Assembly (NCBI GenBank): GCA_038501785.1
Contig: JBAMJR010000031.1
Location: forward strand, 4,556,001 to 4,620,000
Origin: Myoxocephalus aenaeus
Lineage: Eukaryota > Chordata > Actinopteri > Perciformes > Cottidae
Length of the DNA: 64,000 bases
Reading direction: 5' to 3'
Positions 1-11,934 of the stretch are shown here, one piece after another (the first letter of the stretch is position 1; every line of letters starts with the position of its first letter). Position numbers and translations under genes: made by a program. Below the pieces are notes generated by a model. The model saw nothing but the letters and a program-made list of their open reading frames with translations, did not search any database and was not told where the DNA came from.

Positions 1-38
<38 letters not shown>
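1..38. repeat. (TG)n microsatellite, cut by window start
   Basis: Uninterrupted TG dinucleotides run from the first base to about 38; the true length is unknown because the window begins inside the tract. Confidence 0.95.
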
Positions 39-39
<1 letters not shown>

Positions 40-1010
40 CGCCAGCACTAGAGAGATTGCTGGGAAATCCATCAAAAAAGGATTTAGAGTTGGTGGGGCT
101 GGACAGTGGGGAACATAGGGTGAGGCTAAGGGGGATGAGAGGTGAGTGTGTCGCTGGACAAAGAGAATAAATCCTGTTATTCGCCCTGCTCTCTCTCCTG
201 GGGTTGGGAACTTCCTGCACCACTGACTGAGAGCTTGAGTGAAAAGATATTAACCCTTTCGCTTGCATCATCTCACTGGAATTGACTTACAGTGTAAGTC
301 CACACTAGCCAAGTCTAGGCTATACTCTCATGAGTAATAGTGTACCTGGGGGTAGGTACAGTTTCATAGCATTTGGACACATGTTAGTGACTCCTAGCCT
401 ACCTAATTCAGAGTCATATTGAACAGTAAAGGCAGTGGCACACAACGTCTGTTTTGGTCATGGCAAAATATTGTTGACCACAGCATTTTTTTTTTGTCAT
501 ATAGAATAAAACATTTTTTATTTAATCTCAGTCTCTCTATTTAATGTCTGTTTTCGGGTTTTCAGAGTAAAAGCTCTGACTTCCCACACACTATTTCCTA
601 AGTAAATCTTTGTGCCTCAAAACCTCACCTCCACAAACATTGCTTGAACCACAATCTTCTACATGGATGGTAGCAGGCAGTTTACAACAACAACATCCTT
701 TTAACCCCCTCTTCCAAAGATGAGGGGTGGTCCTTTTCGCATCCACTGATGCTGCACGCTTCCTTCAAAGGGCCTAATACAAAACAGATGCTGTGTGGAT
801 GGCACAGGTCTGCTTCATAAGCGGCAAGGCAGTTCTTATGCTGGCATCATGCGTTGTGCCAACCCTGACCCCGGGGGTTACAGGAGGACCAATGATCTGT
901 CTGCCAAAGCCAAAAGTGGCATGCAGTGCCTGGCACAGATCTCTGACATTGATAAGGCTGGGATTAAGAGTCCATGTAGAGAGGTCCACGGTAACACTGC
1001 TGTATGCATG

Positions 1011-1016
<6 letters not shown>

Positions 1017-1091
<75 letters not shown>
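1017..1091. repeat. (CA)n microsatellite
   Basis: About 37 CA units flanked by CG-rich alternating purine-pyrimidine sequence (gcgcgc on the left, gcgcacgcg on the right). The whole block is a strictly alternating tract of the kind that can adopt Z-DNA. Confidence 0.97.
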
Positions 1092-1093
<2 letters not shown>

Positions 1094-2184
1094 GCACGCG
1101 TTTGCATGGATGCATCCACCAGAGCTGGCACAGTCAGCAAATGCAACCAAAATTCAAATGCTGGGTGATAGGCCAGGACACTGGAGAGTTCTGAAATGCA
1201 TGAAAACACACTGTCCATCAAAAATATTGTGGCCCTAGCAAACAGAAATTGATGGCTGGTGCCAGGACTGTAGGACATGGCGCTCTAACAAGCCACAGAC
1301 AACACCACAACTAAAGAGACTTCACGTTCTAAACCTCCAAAATTGCTTTTATTGACTTATTCTGTGACTCTAACCTCAGTTAGCTGACTTTTCTTTTATA
1401 TTACATTACTTTATTTCCTGGAACACACACAGCATCCAATAAATATGTAATACCCACTATATATAGCATTGGCTAATCATTGTTCATCCACACCAGAGAA
1501 ACTATGCATTGACAAATGTACTCCTAAAAAAGTAATTAAGCTCCAATGAAAATCTACCTTTGGTCTGGAACAAACTGAATCCTTCTTCACAAACAATTTG
1601 CTTCAAAAGTTGTAATTTAAATGATATTATTATCTTAATAGGCCTCGACCTTGAACCTGCTTTCACCATAACCTTTTTTGTCCAGTAAATATAACTTCCA
1701 GCTAACTTCTTTCTTCTTTTCAATATGCAGTCATTTAGAGTTATAGGCCTCTTGCACAAGCATGCTTTGTGCTTGCCAGGAAAGTAACTTAGCGTGCCAC
1801 TAATTCCACTCGTTTCACCGTCTAAGCTCAGATCAAAGCAAGAGAGAATTATGCATTGGCAACACAAAAACATATGTAAATGTCCACAAAATCGCATGTA
1901 TACTTCATCTGAGGACCGCTTCGGGATCCGCTTCCAATTCCTCTCTATCCTCTGATCTCTCTCTGTTACACATCTAATCGATGATCTTAACTCCTTTTCC
2001 TGTGTCTGGATAGCTCATCACCAGACAGCCTTGCTGACGGGCTCAAACGTGATGAGCACTATGACCAGTCAACAGTGATACATGAGTGCTGGTCAGTGCT
2101 GGTCACCTGTCAGCCCTTCTTAGAGCAGCCGATTGGTGTAAGGAGCCTGGTTCACAAAAAACTTTGGATAACTTGCAGACACAG

Positions 2185-2201
2185 CACACACACGCACACG
2201 C

Positions 2202-2244
<43 letters not shown>
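2185..2244. repeat. (CA)n microsatellite with CACACG interruptions
   Basis: A CA tract whose left end carries three regularly spaced CG substitutions. Confidence 0.95.
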
Positions 2245-2245
<1 letters not shown>

Positions 2246-2935
2246 CTATTGGATATCCCTGTCAGAGGTGCTGAGGTGGTGTCTGGTTGCAGGGCTGCTC
2301 CTGGGGTCAGTGCACGGCGCTGATGCCTCTAGGGTTTCTACTGACAGTGGTCTCTGTGTCGCAATCTTTAGCATCAATTATTCACTGCAGGCCTAAGACT
2401 TAACAGTCAGAGGATGATAGTAAGTGTGACACTGCAAGATTCACTGTAGAGCATGTGCCATGTGCGTCTGTGGTTAGTCAAGTAACCATGGCTGTTGACA
2501 TAAGTATGCAATCATGCGAGCTGCCACAGGCTCCTGTTTTACAGTGAGAGATTTAAATTGTTAACTTGACCTTGTTAACTAAAAAATATGCCTCCATTTT
2601 TGTCTCATTAAACACATAACCTGTCATCCCGTTTTGCTACTTTAGCTCTCTGGAAGTTTCTCGAGGTAAACCAGCCTCTACTGTATAATCATAGCCAAGG
2701 ACTTTGCTTTTATCCTTGTTATTTCACTGAGAATATTCCGTATTGGAAGCTTTAAAAGGGGAAAGCAATACTCTTACTTCCTTTTTGGTGGAGGGTGTGT
2801 GTGATAACAGTCTGTCGAGTTTTAATCAAGGGCTTTCCCATGAGGCCTCCTTGCCCAGAGTCTTCCCTGGTCCTGTAACGCCCTTGGTGAGGAGCTTGTG
2901 GTTATATCTGGCAGTTAGTCACCCGCACACCCGTA

Positions 2936-2972
2936 TACACACGCACACGCACACGCACACGCACACGCACAC
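2936..2972. repeat. (ACACGC)n hexanucleotide repeat
   Basis: Roughly six tandem copies of the hexamer acacgc, a CA-derived repeat that expanded with its CG interruption retained. Confidence 0.9.
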
Positions 2973-5220
2973 AGAGAACGTGATCTCCAGTTGTCTGACC
3001 ACTGGGAGGCCTTCAGTGGGATCTCATTCATCAATCTTACATCTCTGGTTGGTGATCTGGAGTCAGTGTGGCCACAAAAAGAAACTGCTCTGTCATTAAC
3101 CTCAGATAATATAACAGTGTTCCTGGAACGTTTGTGTGACTCAGGAGAAATTCACGCTACAAACTAACCGAGCAAACAATCAGTTTGACTGATACTGACT
3201 TAGATAAACAAATGAGTAAATAGCAACACAGAGGCAGATGGTGTGGTTGGCAGAAAAACATACAAAAAGAGGGGGACTTGCCTTTGTGTATATCAATCTG
3301 TCTTCATATACAATGTATGTTGTGACTGCTCAGCCAATTCTTTGGGGATTTAAACATTTGAAAATGGAAGTGCCTTGTGGTCGGATGGCTCGGTATTATT
3401 CAGAAGCCAGACTAAATATGAAAAATGGCTAAGATGAGCAGGCAGAAGCAGAGTTTGCTCAAACTCGCTCAACTTTCCAAAAAGTGTTTATTAATGTAAA
3501 GCCATTGATACCTTAAACACAAATTAAATAGAGCAAATCTAATAAATTAAAAACAACAAAAAAGTGTTATTTAACACTCTTCTAACTCTTCAAATCTAAG
3601 TCTCTTTCCATAGAAAGGCTGTTGTATTAGTTCAGTTTGCATAATAAGTATACGTGTTTGGCCCAAAACCATGGTGCCTCATCTGCTCTGTTTATTGGAT
3701 TGTTTTCTGTTTGAGCTCCACTTCACGCTAAGCGATGCCACCAGCCCAATGTGTCTCGGGCCCGACCACAGAAACCACCCACCGTCCGTTCTCAGCCCGG
3801 CGTAGCCACGGCTGCCATACCCGGTCAACTCACAAGCCCATAATTGCACTTCACATGTAGTTTCTGCCCTAGTATTTTTAGATTAGTGAATGTTCTCGCC
3901 ATACAAAGAAGTTGGGGAGAAGAAATTAAGAAACTTAATAAGCGAGTAGAGCTAAAACATACATCATTAAATCTGACAAAAAAAATTGGTGTTACTCACT
4001 TGGCTTATTTTGGAAACAGAATTATATTTATTTTAAAGGACAAAAACAGAAAACCTACCATTTTGTTCAACAAGAGGGCGAGAAATATTTGAGGGGAAAT
4101 GAGAATGGCAATGTGCTGAATTGCAGCCAAATTATACCATTCCACAAAAGGGAGACTAAAAAACACTTGAATTCTCTAAAGAACGAAAACGCATGAGGTC
4201 AGCCTTCCAGCTATTGTCAGACAATACTTTTCAACCAGGCATTTCTCCTTCAGGGGCAAGAGGCTGCCAATCAAGTGTGCATTTTACTGTGAAAAAAGAC
4301 ACAGAGAGAGGGAGAGTTTTCCTGAGGTATTGTCCCCAGGGCCGTGGTCGGCTGCTCTTAAGGTGAGCCAATGGCATCTCGCATCCCTAACTAAAAACAA
4401 GACTTTTTTTCTTCTTCTTAGTGGGAAGTAAGGAATATAGAAAAAGAAAAGTGGTTCCAATTGAGTAAGAACCAGTGCATGAACAATTTAGAGTGTTTTC
4501 CAGTTCGAGCATTGGCTGACTGATTAGCCTGTACGACACAGAGGGATGGCGGCAGAGAGAAAAGCACTTTCCGGGGATTAAACAAGGTTGTGCTCTCCAC
4601 AGCCTCGCACACCAAAGGGCCAAATTAGAAAGGGTATTACTTCATTGCATGTAACTAGTTGGGCTTGGATGAAATGCTAATTGCATTTCAAAAGAGTTCC
4701 CAAAACAGAGAACGGGGGAGTATTTTCACTGGAGAAGAAGCGGGACTTTACGATTCACTGACCAGCACACTATTTTAAGGAGCAGGCTTTTGTTCACTCC
4801 TTTCTGTGTTTTCTGTGTATTTCAAAAATTGCCACACAGTCCTCTATTCGTTTGTTTTTCCCACTTTTTGGCATGCTGGATCCAACAGAATCCAACCCAT
4901 CCTATTCAGACCCTTCTTTTCTCTTGGCTCTACTTTATCAGCACACACATCCTTGTTACAGTAGGTGTGGGAGAGCCCCTCTTTCAGACCTTTGCAGCTT
5001 TGGAAAACTAAGGACCAGATGGCAGGATTGAGGAGGAAGCAAATCCCTGAACAAGTGTGGTCAACAGATCCTAATTGTCATACAGAAAAATAATAAGAAC
5101 TGTTGTGCTGCACATTGCTTTCATCTAGCTAGTCATGAAGCGTGTTGTCGGTCCCACAGATTCAGAACAGTACTGTTTGTTGCGCAGCTCTGAATGTGAG
5201 AGAGTTACACATTGTAAAAA

Positions 5221-5298
5221 AAACACAATATGTGTTTGAATCATATTATGCACTGACATAAACACAATATGTGTTTGAATCATATTATGCACTGACAT
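5221..5298. repeat. Perfect 39-bp tandem duplication
   Basis: Two identical adjacent 39-bp units (5221-5259 and 5260-5298), each beginning aaacacaatatgtgtttg and ending actgacat; a short partial third copy (acacaac) follows. Perfect identity suggests a recent duplication. Confidence 0.95.
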
Positions 5299-5670
5299 GA
5301 ACACAACAGTCAAGTTATCTTATCTTGCGTTAAATGACATTTCCATCTAAAAAAGAAAATCTGCAGTGCTTCACAGATCACACAATGAAAGACTAGTTCT
5401 CATCAATTTATCCTGATCTGGTGAGATGTTTCACTCACAAAGCTATGATCTATAATGAGAGGCACCCAGAGCCAGTGCATGAATACATCCTTTTACAACA
5501 ATAAACACACCCTGTCACCTCTCAGCCATTCTCAGATCCACCACCCCCACCTATTGAAGGAATTCCTCTGTCATGACCAACTACAGTACAATGAGGGAAG
5601 TGAGAGATAAACAGAGAAAAGAAAGAAAGAGGGCTGGTGTAAGGGACGGGGCAGATGGGGGCAGCGGAGA

Positions 5671-5693
5671 TGTGTGTGTGTGTGTGTGTGTGT
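5671..5693. repeat. (TG)n microsatellite
   Basis: About 11 TG units. Confidence 0.9.
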
Positions 5694-5868
5694 ATGAAAT
5701 ATTACATAATGGGTCAGACACACGGATAAATAAGGTTGAAGGGTAATGGAGTGAACTAAGGATTTTGGAAGATTGATCTTAAAGTCAGTGAACTACATCA
5801 ACAGGTTTTTGTTTTAATAGGCAGAGGCAAGAGGAGACCCTTCTGTCTCTTTTTTTCTCTCTCTCACT

Positions 5869-5870
<2 letters not shown>

Positions 5871-5906
<36 letters not shown>
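5871..5906. repeat. (CA)n microsatellite
   Basis: About 18 CA units, preceded by a pyrimidine-rich CT tract. Confidence 0.92.
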
Positions 5907-5908
<2 letters not shown>

Positions 5909-6783
5909 GACCCTGGTGAAAGGCAATGGCGGTACAAACAAAGAAGGGTAGGGTATAGGGATGGATAGCCAATATGTCCTTCCAGTCGAACATGAAGTGT
6001 GACCCACTCAACCTGACCAGTCTAAATTAGGACAAGAAGCAGGGGCCATTATGGGATGTGTTCCACGTGGCTCCCCAAAAAACATCTCGGCGAGGCAAAG
6101 TCATGGGGATTTATTGCCCTAGAGAGGGACCCATGTGGGGGTGTCTGCGCGTTCAGATAATGGGATCAGTGAAGAGCAACCAAACAGCGTGTTCATTTAT
6201 CAAATAAGGCTGCAGAGCAGGTTTATGGCTTAAGAATAATAAGTCATTCAATGATCACGAAAATAAAAAAAGAGAATTCCTGCTTTCAACAGTCCACAAG
6301 ATGTAATCTAATTTGTACAAACTACAGAGTCTAGCCAAGCTAATGTGAACCAGAGGAAACAGCCTTCCTAAATGTTCTTTTACGTTTCACTATGTTTTAA
6401 CATTTGAGAGAGGGATGTTGCTCTGTGTGCTTCCTGCTGATTTTCCATGCAGTTTGCAAGTTGCACTGAAACATAGCTGCTTTAGTTTACCTGGATGTAT
6501 GCAATTACCATGAATGTGATGAACATATTACAAACATATAATAAATTAAATTAATGTTATAGATGTTAAATATATTTATATTGGTATTATTGTTAAACCC
6601 AATAGAGCAACTAGTAATGTGATATATTATACTCATCACAACAGGTCTAGGCTGACCTTTCTGAGGCCACCGGCTTTACTAACATCACAGGAGGTCAGAG
6701 TTCAAGTTTAATACTTGAATAGAAATGCTGGGCAGCTGTGGGAGGGCACCTCATCGCCCCTACAGAGTTCAAGATATAACAAT

Positions 6784-6784
<1 letters not shown>

Positions 6785-6861
<77 letters not shown>
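6785..6861. repeat. (TG)n microsatellite
   Basis: About 38 uninterrupted TG units, one of the longest pure tracts in the window. Confidence 0.97.
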
Positions 6862-6864
<3 letters not shown>

Positions 6865-9625
6865 AAAGTACAATTATGAGAGTTGACAGCAAGGTCATGC
6901 CCGAGGTTTTGCTGCAGGGACAATACTAGCATCCTCTCACCATGTAATATGTGGTCTGTAAGGCCCGCTGAAGAGACCTCTGGATTATTGGCCATCGCTG
7001 AGAGTCACTACTTCCCTGTCCCTCAGCTCCAAGAACAACAACTACTAAAACATGATATTGTCTCCTGTGAGTAAGCATGAACTGTCAAATTATTTTTATT
7101 AAACAACTAAAATCCTGAAGAACATTAAAAGATGTATTTACGACCTGAGTTTGTCCACTCACTAAATCTAAAATCAGCTTTATCAGGGTTTTCTATATGT
7201 TGGCACACAAGTTAAACAACTAAAGCACTAAAACTAAATATTTTCAATTCTATGACAGTGGTAAAGATCACTTACTTCAGATATGTTCCTGTATTTGAAA
7301 TTTCTTCTTTGTGTCTAGTGTTTAAAAAATGTTGACCCCCGGGGTTCATAAACTCAAATAAGCATTCAGCGAGCCCAGTCAGCAAAGTGAACATGGTTTG
7401 ATGTTTAAGGTATACATCTGTTTTGCACCAAAGAATTATGTACAACGAATTGTTCTGCTGCTTGGTACTTCTGAGGGAAATGGTAATTTGAGGGAGAAGT
7501 GGAATGTTGGTGCAACATGTTATCCTCTCAAGGTGTGGAAATGAAAACCAGACCATAATCAATAAGAGTAAGTGCATAGTATAGGTCTGCTGGTTTTCTC
7601 ATCTCACATCATGAAAAATGGAAACGTAGAACACGAAGTGGCGAAGTATAACCGTTTGCAGTGTGTTTACTAGTTATAACATGTGGTGCATAGCCTAAAT
7701 GAACATTGTCCTTTGCAGGCGTCCCTTTTCTCACTGGGGAGGAAGGGAGGGAGCTGAATGTGATTATTAAAAAGGATGTTATAAGCTGCAGAAAACATGT
7801 AAGAATGCAACCAATTACCTTGTATTTCAATATACCATAATCACTGAGCAGTAATATAGAACTACTTTCGATCACGGAAAATAGCATATTATCTCAATAG
7901 AGTATATATAAAGCCATGCAATGTTTCAATTCAATGTTATAAATGTCCTTCATTCACAGAACAGATACAGACATCCTTTACACCTCTTGCCCCCAACAGT
8001 GATTGATGGAGCACATATCAGCGGAGGCAGGCACAGCCTGTTGCAAGGCAGCATTGAGAACTGTGCAATCATCTACTATTTCCCTGTATTCCAACACACT
8101 GTGAAGGCAAGGCTTCTCATTCCCAGCAAGCATCAATCTCATTCTGTCTGCAATGTGCAACACTTCAACACCTTTTCATCAATCTGTTTATGGCACTGTC
8201 CCCTTTTGTACTGCACAGCCATTAGAGGGGTGAGACAGAACTAGAGAAAGGCAGGCAGTAAAACAGTTTCCGCCCAGTGAATCACATTCAGACGCTCACA
8301 CAGGCGACTGGGGGCTGACCCCTGCCAGGCGATGACATAAACACTGACAAACAAAGGACCTGAGCTCCGAGCAAGTGTGGATCTTCGAGTATCTAAATCT
8401 ACAACAACAAAAACGACTGACTGTGGCCACCGGGTTTGGGATGATGGAAACAGAGATTTTAGGTTTGAGGGGGGATAAAATGTGAAAATGTCATGGCAAG
8501 TTGTTCTGCTTCTTTACAAACAAAGGGCGGCAACTACTCAACGGATCCAATAATGTCACCATTTTATACAAAGATATAGACCAGAAACATTTCACAGTGA
8601 AGGCTGGCGCTATAAGGAGGAGCAGGTGTAAGTGCTGAATGGATACAGAACAGCTCCCTCCCTTCCTCCCCAGTGAGAAAAAGGATTTAACAGAGCTGAG
8701 GCACCACAGAGGAGGCAACAAAAGAGATTTGCAAGGGACGCACCAAGATGACATCATGTCAAAGCAATTAGAGATAAGGTGGACATATTCAATTATTCAA
8801 GAAAAGGAAAAACCCCACCCCATCAACTATGGAGCTTGCACATCTGCGTAAAATACGCAGAGAAGCAGCAGCACAATGAGGATACGAGAACCACTCATTG
8901 ATTTACAGTAGCAGCACATGTGCGCAACTTTAAGTGTGCCAAGATTACTTATGGCCCGAGTAAGCCTCTAGATTAGTCAACGGAGCCTTTATGAGAGGGT
9001 CTCCAGCTCACCATGTGTGGCAGTTCCCCCCTGAATTGTTGTTTTATTTCAGTGGGAGAGAAACCCACACAAAGCGCAGTAATCACACTGGAGATCCTGG
9101 ATGTAACCATGGAAGCGTTTGTCTCCGTCCTCAATGGGCTGCCCGGCCATTCATTTACTGATTGCGCTGAATCAATATTTAGGCTTTTTTTTATTTTATT
9201 AGCTGCTCCAAGGGAGATTTTTGGCACAGTGCAAAAAGAAATTAGCAGTGGCCAACCACTTTTAATCGTTTTGTTATAGTGTTATACAATATGCCTGCTT
9301 GAGCTGTCTGGTATAATTGATGAGGAGTATCGCTATACTCATTTGTTACTTTTATTATCTGCACTATAAATACGCCACTACAACGTCTTGAGTGACCAAT
9401 CATTACTGACTGGCTGACTGAAACGTAAATCGGAGACGTCTGCATTGTCCTGGAGACGGTGTAACCATGTGTTACAAAGCGATATATTGCACTCAAGTAT
9501 TTCTATGAAATCACCCAGCAAAGTTTTGCTGGTCGCCACATATCCGCACTATTAGCCCGAACTCACAATGGCAAACACAAGTACATTTAAAAAAAAGAGA
9601 CGTACGGTGGATCATTCCAACTTAC

Positions 9626-9800
9626 CTGACACCTTCCTTGGATTCTCTGTCCAAGATGAATTACTATGATGTATTGAATGCTGATGATAACATCGATGAG
9701 TCCTCTCAGAGTCTTCAGCTCCTTCTCTTCTCACACACCATCCGATAACTGCTACTGAACGCGATGTGTTCCTTGGGCGGTTTGGGGATCCCGGTGAACT
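9626..9800 (-). other. Candidate untranslated first exon, minus strand
   Basis: Read on the minus strand, this stretch ends at a full-consensus donor, CAG|GTAAGT, with the last exon base at 9626. It lies just downstream, in minus-strand terms, of a GC-richer zone (about 9750-10150) that could be a promoter. No ATG in it opens a frame that continues through the donor, so if real it is 5' UTR. The upstream boundary is a guess. By human gene order the gene divergent from LYSMD3 is ADGRV1, but I see no signal-peptide exon to support that name, so the gene is left unassigned. Confidence 0.35.
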
Positions 9801-10739
9801 GCATGGGGGTGAAGCGTGTGTGTCATCTAACGGGACTGAAGCGAAATAACAGAGACGGAGATGTTGCCCGGTCTGTTCGGGACCTTCTCCTCTCGCTCTC
9901 TCTCTGTGTAAACCCCTGCAGCCACGTGAGAGCTACCGCTGCTGTACACACACACAGACAGACACACTACTCACTGGTCCCACGGAAAGATTAGTTTGCA
10001 GCTACTCGGGGATTCCAGCTCGTCTCCCGGTCGCTGCCTAATGAGACAAGATGTTTTAATCTCATTTGTCTCTCGCTCAGTGCGGTGGTGGACAGCGCCA
10101 CCACGTGGCCCGAACAGGCATAAGGCGCCCAGAGGAACTGCCCTGTTAGGGCTGGTCTCTCCTTTCTGGTCGTCACTCAACATGAACTCTGCAAATGTTT
10201 ACTTCTTTATAAGTAATTTAGAAATATGACACAATTACATAACTAGCCCAAACGCAAGAATAGTTAACAGCTAACGCTAAGCTAGTTCAGCGAAATGCAT
10301 CTTGTGCATCCTTGCCCACGTAACCCATCATGTTGTTAGCTGTCACTATAAATAATTATCACGCTAAATATGTCCCCGACTAACATTAAATGATAAGAGA
10401 AGCGGTGCTAACGTCACTAACTCTAATTTAAAATAGGCATTGATGAAAATGTACTTCAGCCTTAGGCGTAAAGTAATTTTAACTCATGAATACGTTACAT
10501 GTATAAGCTAATGTTAGTTGAGTTTACCTAGCATTGGCACACGTGTTACATTTTAATTAACATCACAATTAGTTAAGGTATACGGTAAGAAATTACCTTG
10601 GTTTGATACGGATGTGAATACAAATGTCTGACTATAATAATAATAACTTAAATCCAACAGTTGCAAGTCTGTTGGTTCCCATGTGACAATCCTAGCAACT
10701 ACCAGCCTGACCTTTAGCGCCATCTCGCGGTTAAAATCC

Positions 10740-10847
10740 AGGACTCTGTTGGTGGTGACGTCACCACGTAAACGTTTTCTGTTGACGTGGCGTGAGCGGT
10801 AGCGGTTCAACAGTAGCTAGCAGGTAGGGAACTAAGCGAAAACCAAG
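10740..10847 (+). promoter_or_regulatory. lysmd3: lysmd3 promoter and likely untranslated first exon
   Basis: A CpG-containing stretch holds a CRE core TGACGTCA at 10756-10763 inside a perfect 16-bp palindrome (10752-10767). About 80 bases later the sequence aaccaag|gtgaga gives a good donor with the last exon base at 10847. The matching acceptor is cttcccag at 11920, fifteen bases before the lysmd3 ATG. I infer transcription starts around 10770-10830 and that a roughly 1.07 kb intron separates the untranslated exon from the coding exon. CRE sites bind CREB/ATF factors; occupancy here is not shown. Confidence 0.55.
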
Positions 10848-11934
10848 GTGAGACCGGGAGATACTCTCGTAGAAGTATGGATAATATCCAAGTCAACTGA
10901 TTGATCGTTGTTCACATATCTCAGGTAAAGGTTATTGTTGACGACGTCATCCTCGTATGCCATTCATCAACTGTGACAATAGACCGATAGAAATGTACAA
11001 CCGTTAGCGTTACTAGTCGCATAACATAAGGTGGACGCTAGTTAGCACTAGCCTGACGTTAGCCTGTGCAGATGGCTTTTAGTTTGTGGATGTGGGCTGT
11101 AGATCTCAATCTTGTCAGCGCAAGACCAATGCGGCCGTTCATTTAAGACATTGCTTTGGGGGCTTGTGTTTCTAAGGTCATGTCGTTATTCCTGCTGGAC
11201 GACGATATCGACTTTAGTGGCGCGAGAGACTGAGGTGTAGCATTAGCTATGTTGTTGTATAGCCAATTTCTTCATTAAATATATGCCAAGATTGTATTTG
11301 AACCACAGTAACTCTTGTAAGATTCACTCTACTGTATACTCGATAAAGAAGATGCTTTTCGATTGTGTCTAAAGGCAACGCATTAGACCGCCAGCTGCTA
11401 ACTTGACTAACATTACCTCACGTCTAAAGTACGATAGTTAACAGTTATCTAGCTAGAATACAATCTGTCTTGCTCATCGCAGTTGCATCACTCCTGCGAT
11501 AGCAGTAGCTAACGTTAGGTAACGTTATCTGTCAATATATCATATTCGACAGTAATGTTCTCTTGGTTGTAGTGCTGAACTAAGTAAACATATGTTGCAA
11601 AAAGAGAGGACATTAACACCTCGAGGAAGTGATGTCTCCTTTCCCTTAAGCAGTTGAAACTGGTAAACAATGACATCATAGTCCCCTGCAGGTTTAGCCA
11701 AAGTGTTGATGCCTCTTATGTCAAGTTGTCAGAGGCTTGTGTACCTGCCATGAACGCATCTTTTTTTACAGCATAGCCCTCTTATTTTAAGCTATTCACC
11801 CCATTAAATGATAATTTGGTGTGACTTAATGAGGAAGTTATTAGTTCAGGCAAGTTTTCCTTTTTAACTTCCTTCAGATTAACAGTATTTTGTACTTAAT
11901 ATTGTCTCTGCTCTTCCCAGTACAGTGAAGAAAC

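Larger units (their letters stand above)
39..9600. other. Non-coding region with microsatellites, no coding exon recognised
   Basis: I found no reading frame with protein-like composition on either strand; the longer open frames are translations of CA/TG repeats or AT-rich DNA. If the candidate first exon at 9626 is real, this stretch would be the first intron of a minus-strand gene extending beyond the window; otherwise it is intergenic. Some stretches (about 3700-3850, 4190-4300, 6050-6200, 8270-8400, 8950-9250) are non-repetitive and have balanced composition, which is typical of conserved regulatory DNA, but this cannot be shown without alignment. Confidence 0.6.

Noticed and set aside
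774..1278. Several open frames of 90-147 codons
   Set aside because: They are translations of a CA/TG repeat (runs of His-Thr or Cys-Val) and have no other protein-like content. The same holds for frames over the repeats at 6.8, 18.0, 37.0 and 42.2 kb.
11436..11460. Resemblance to microRNA miR-9 (ttatctagct)
   Set aside because: Only about ten bases match, the full mature sequence is absent and no hairpin is apparent.
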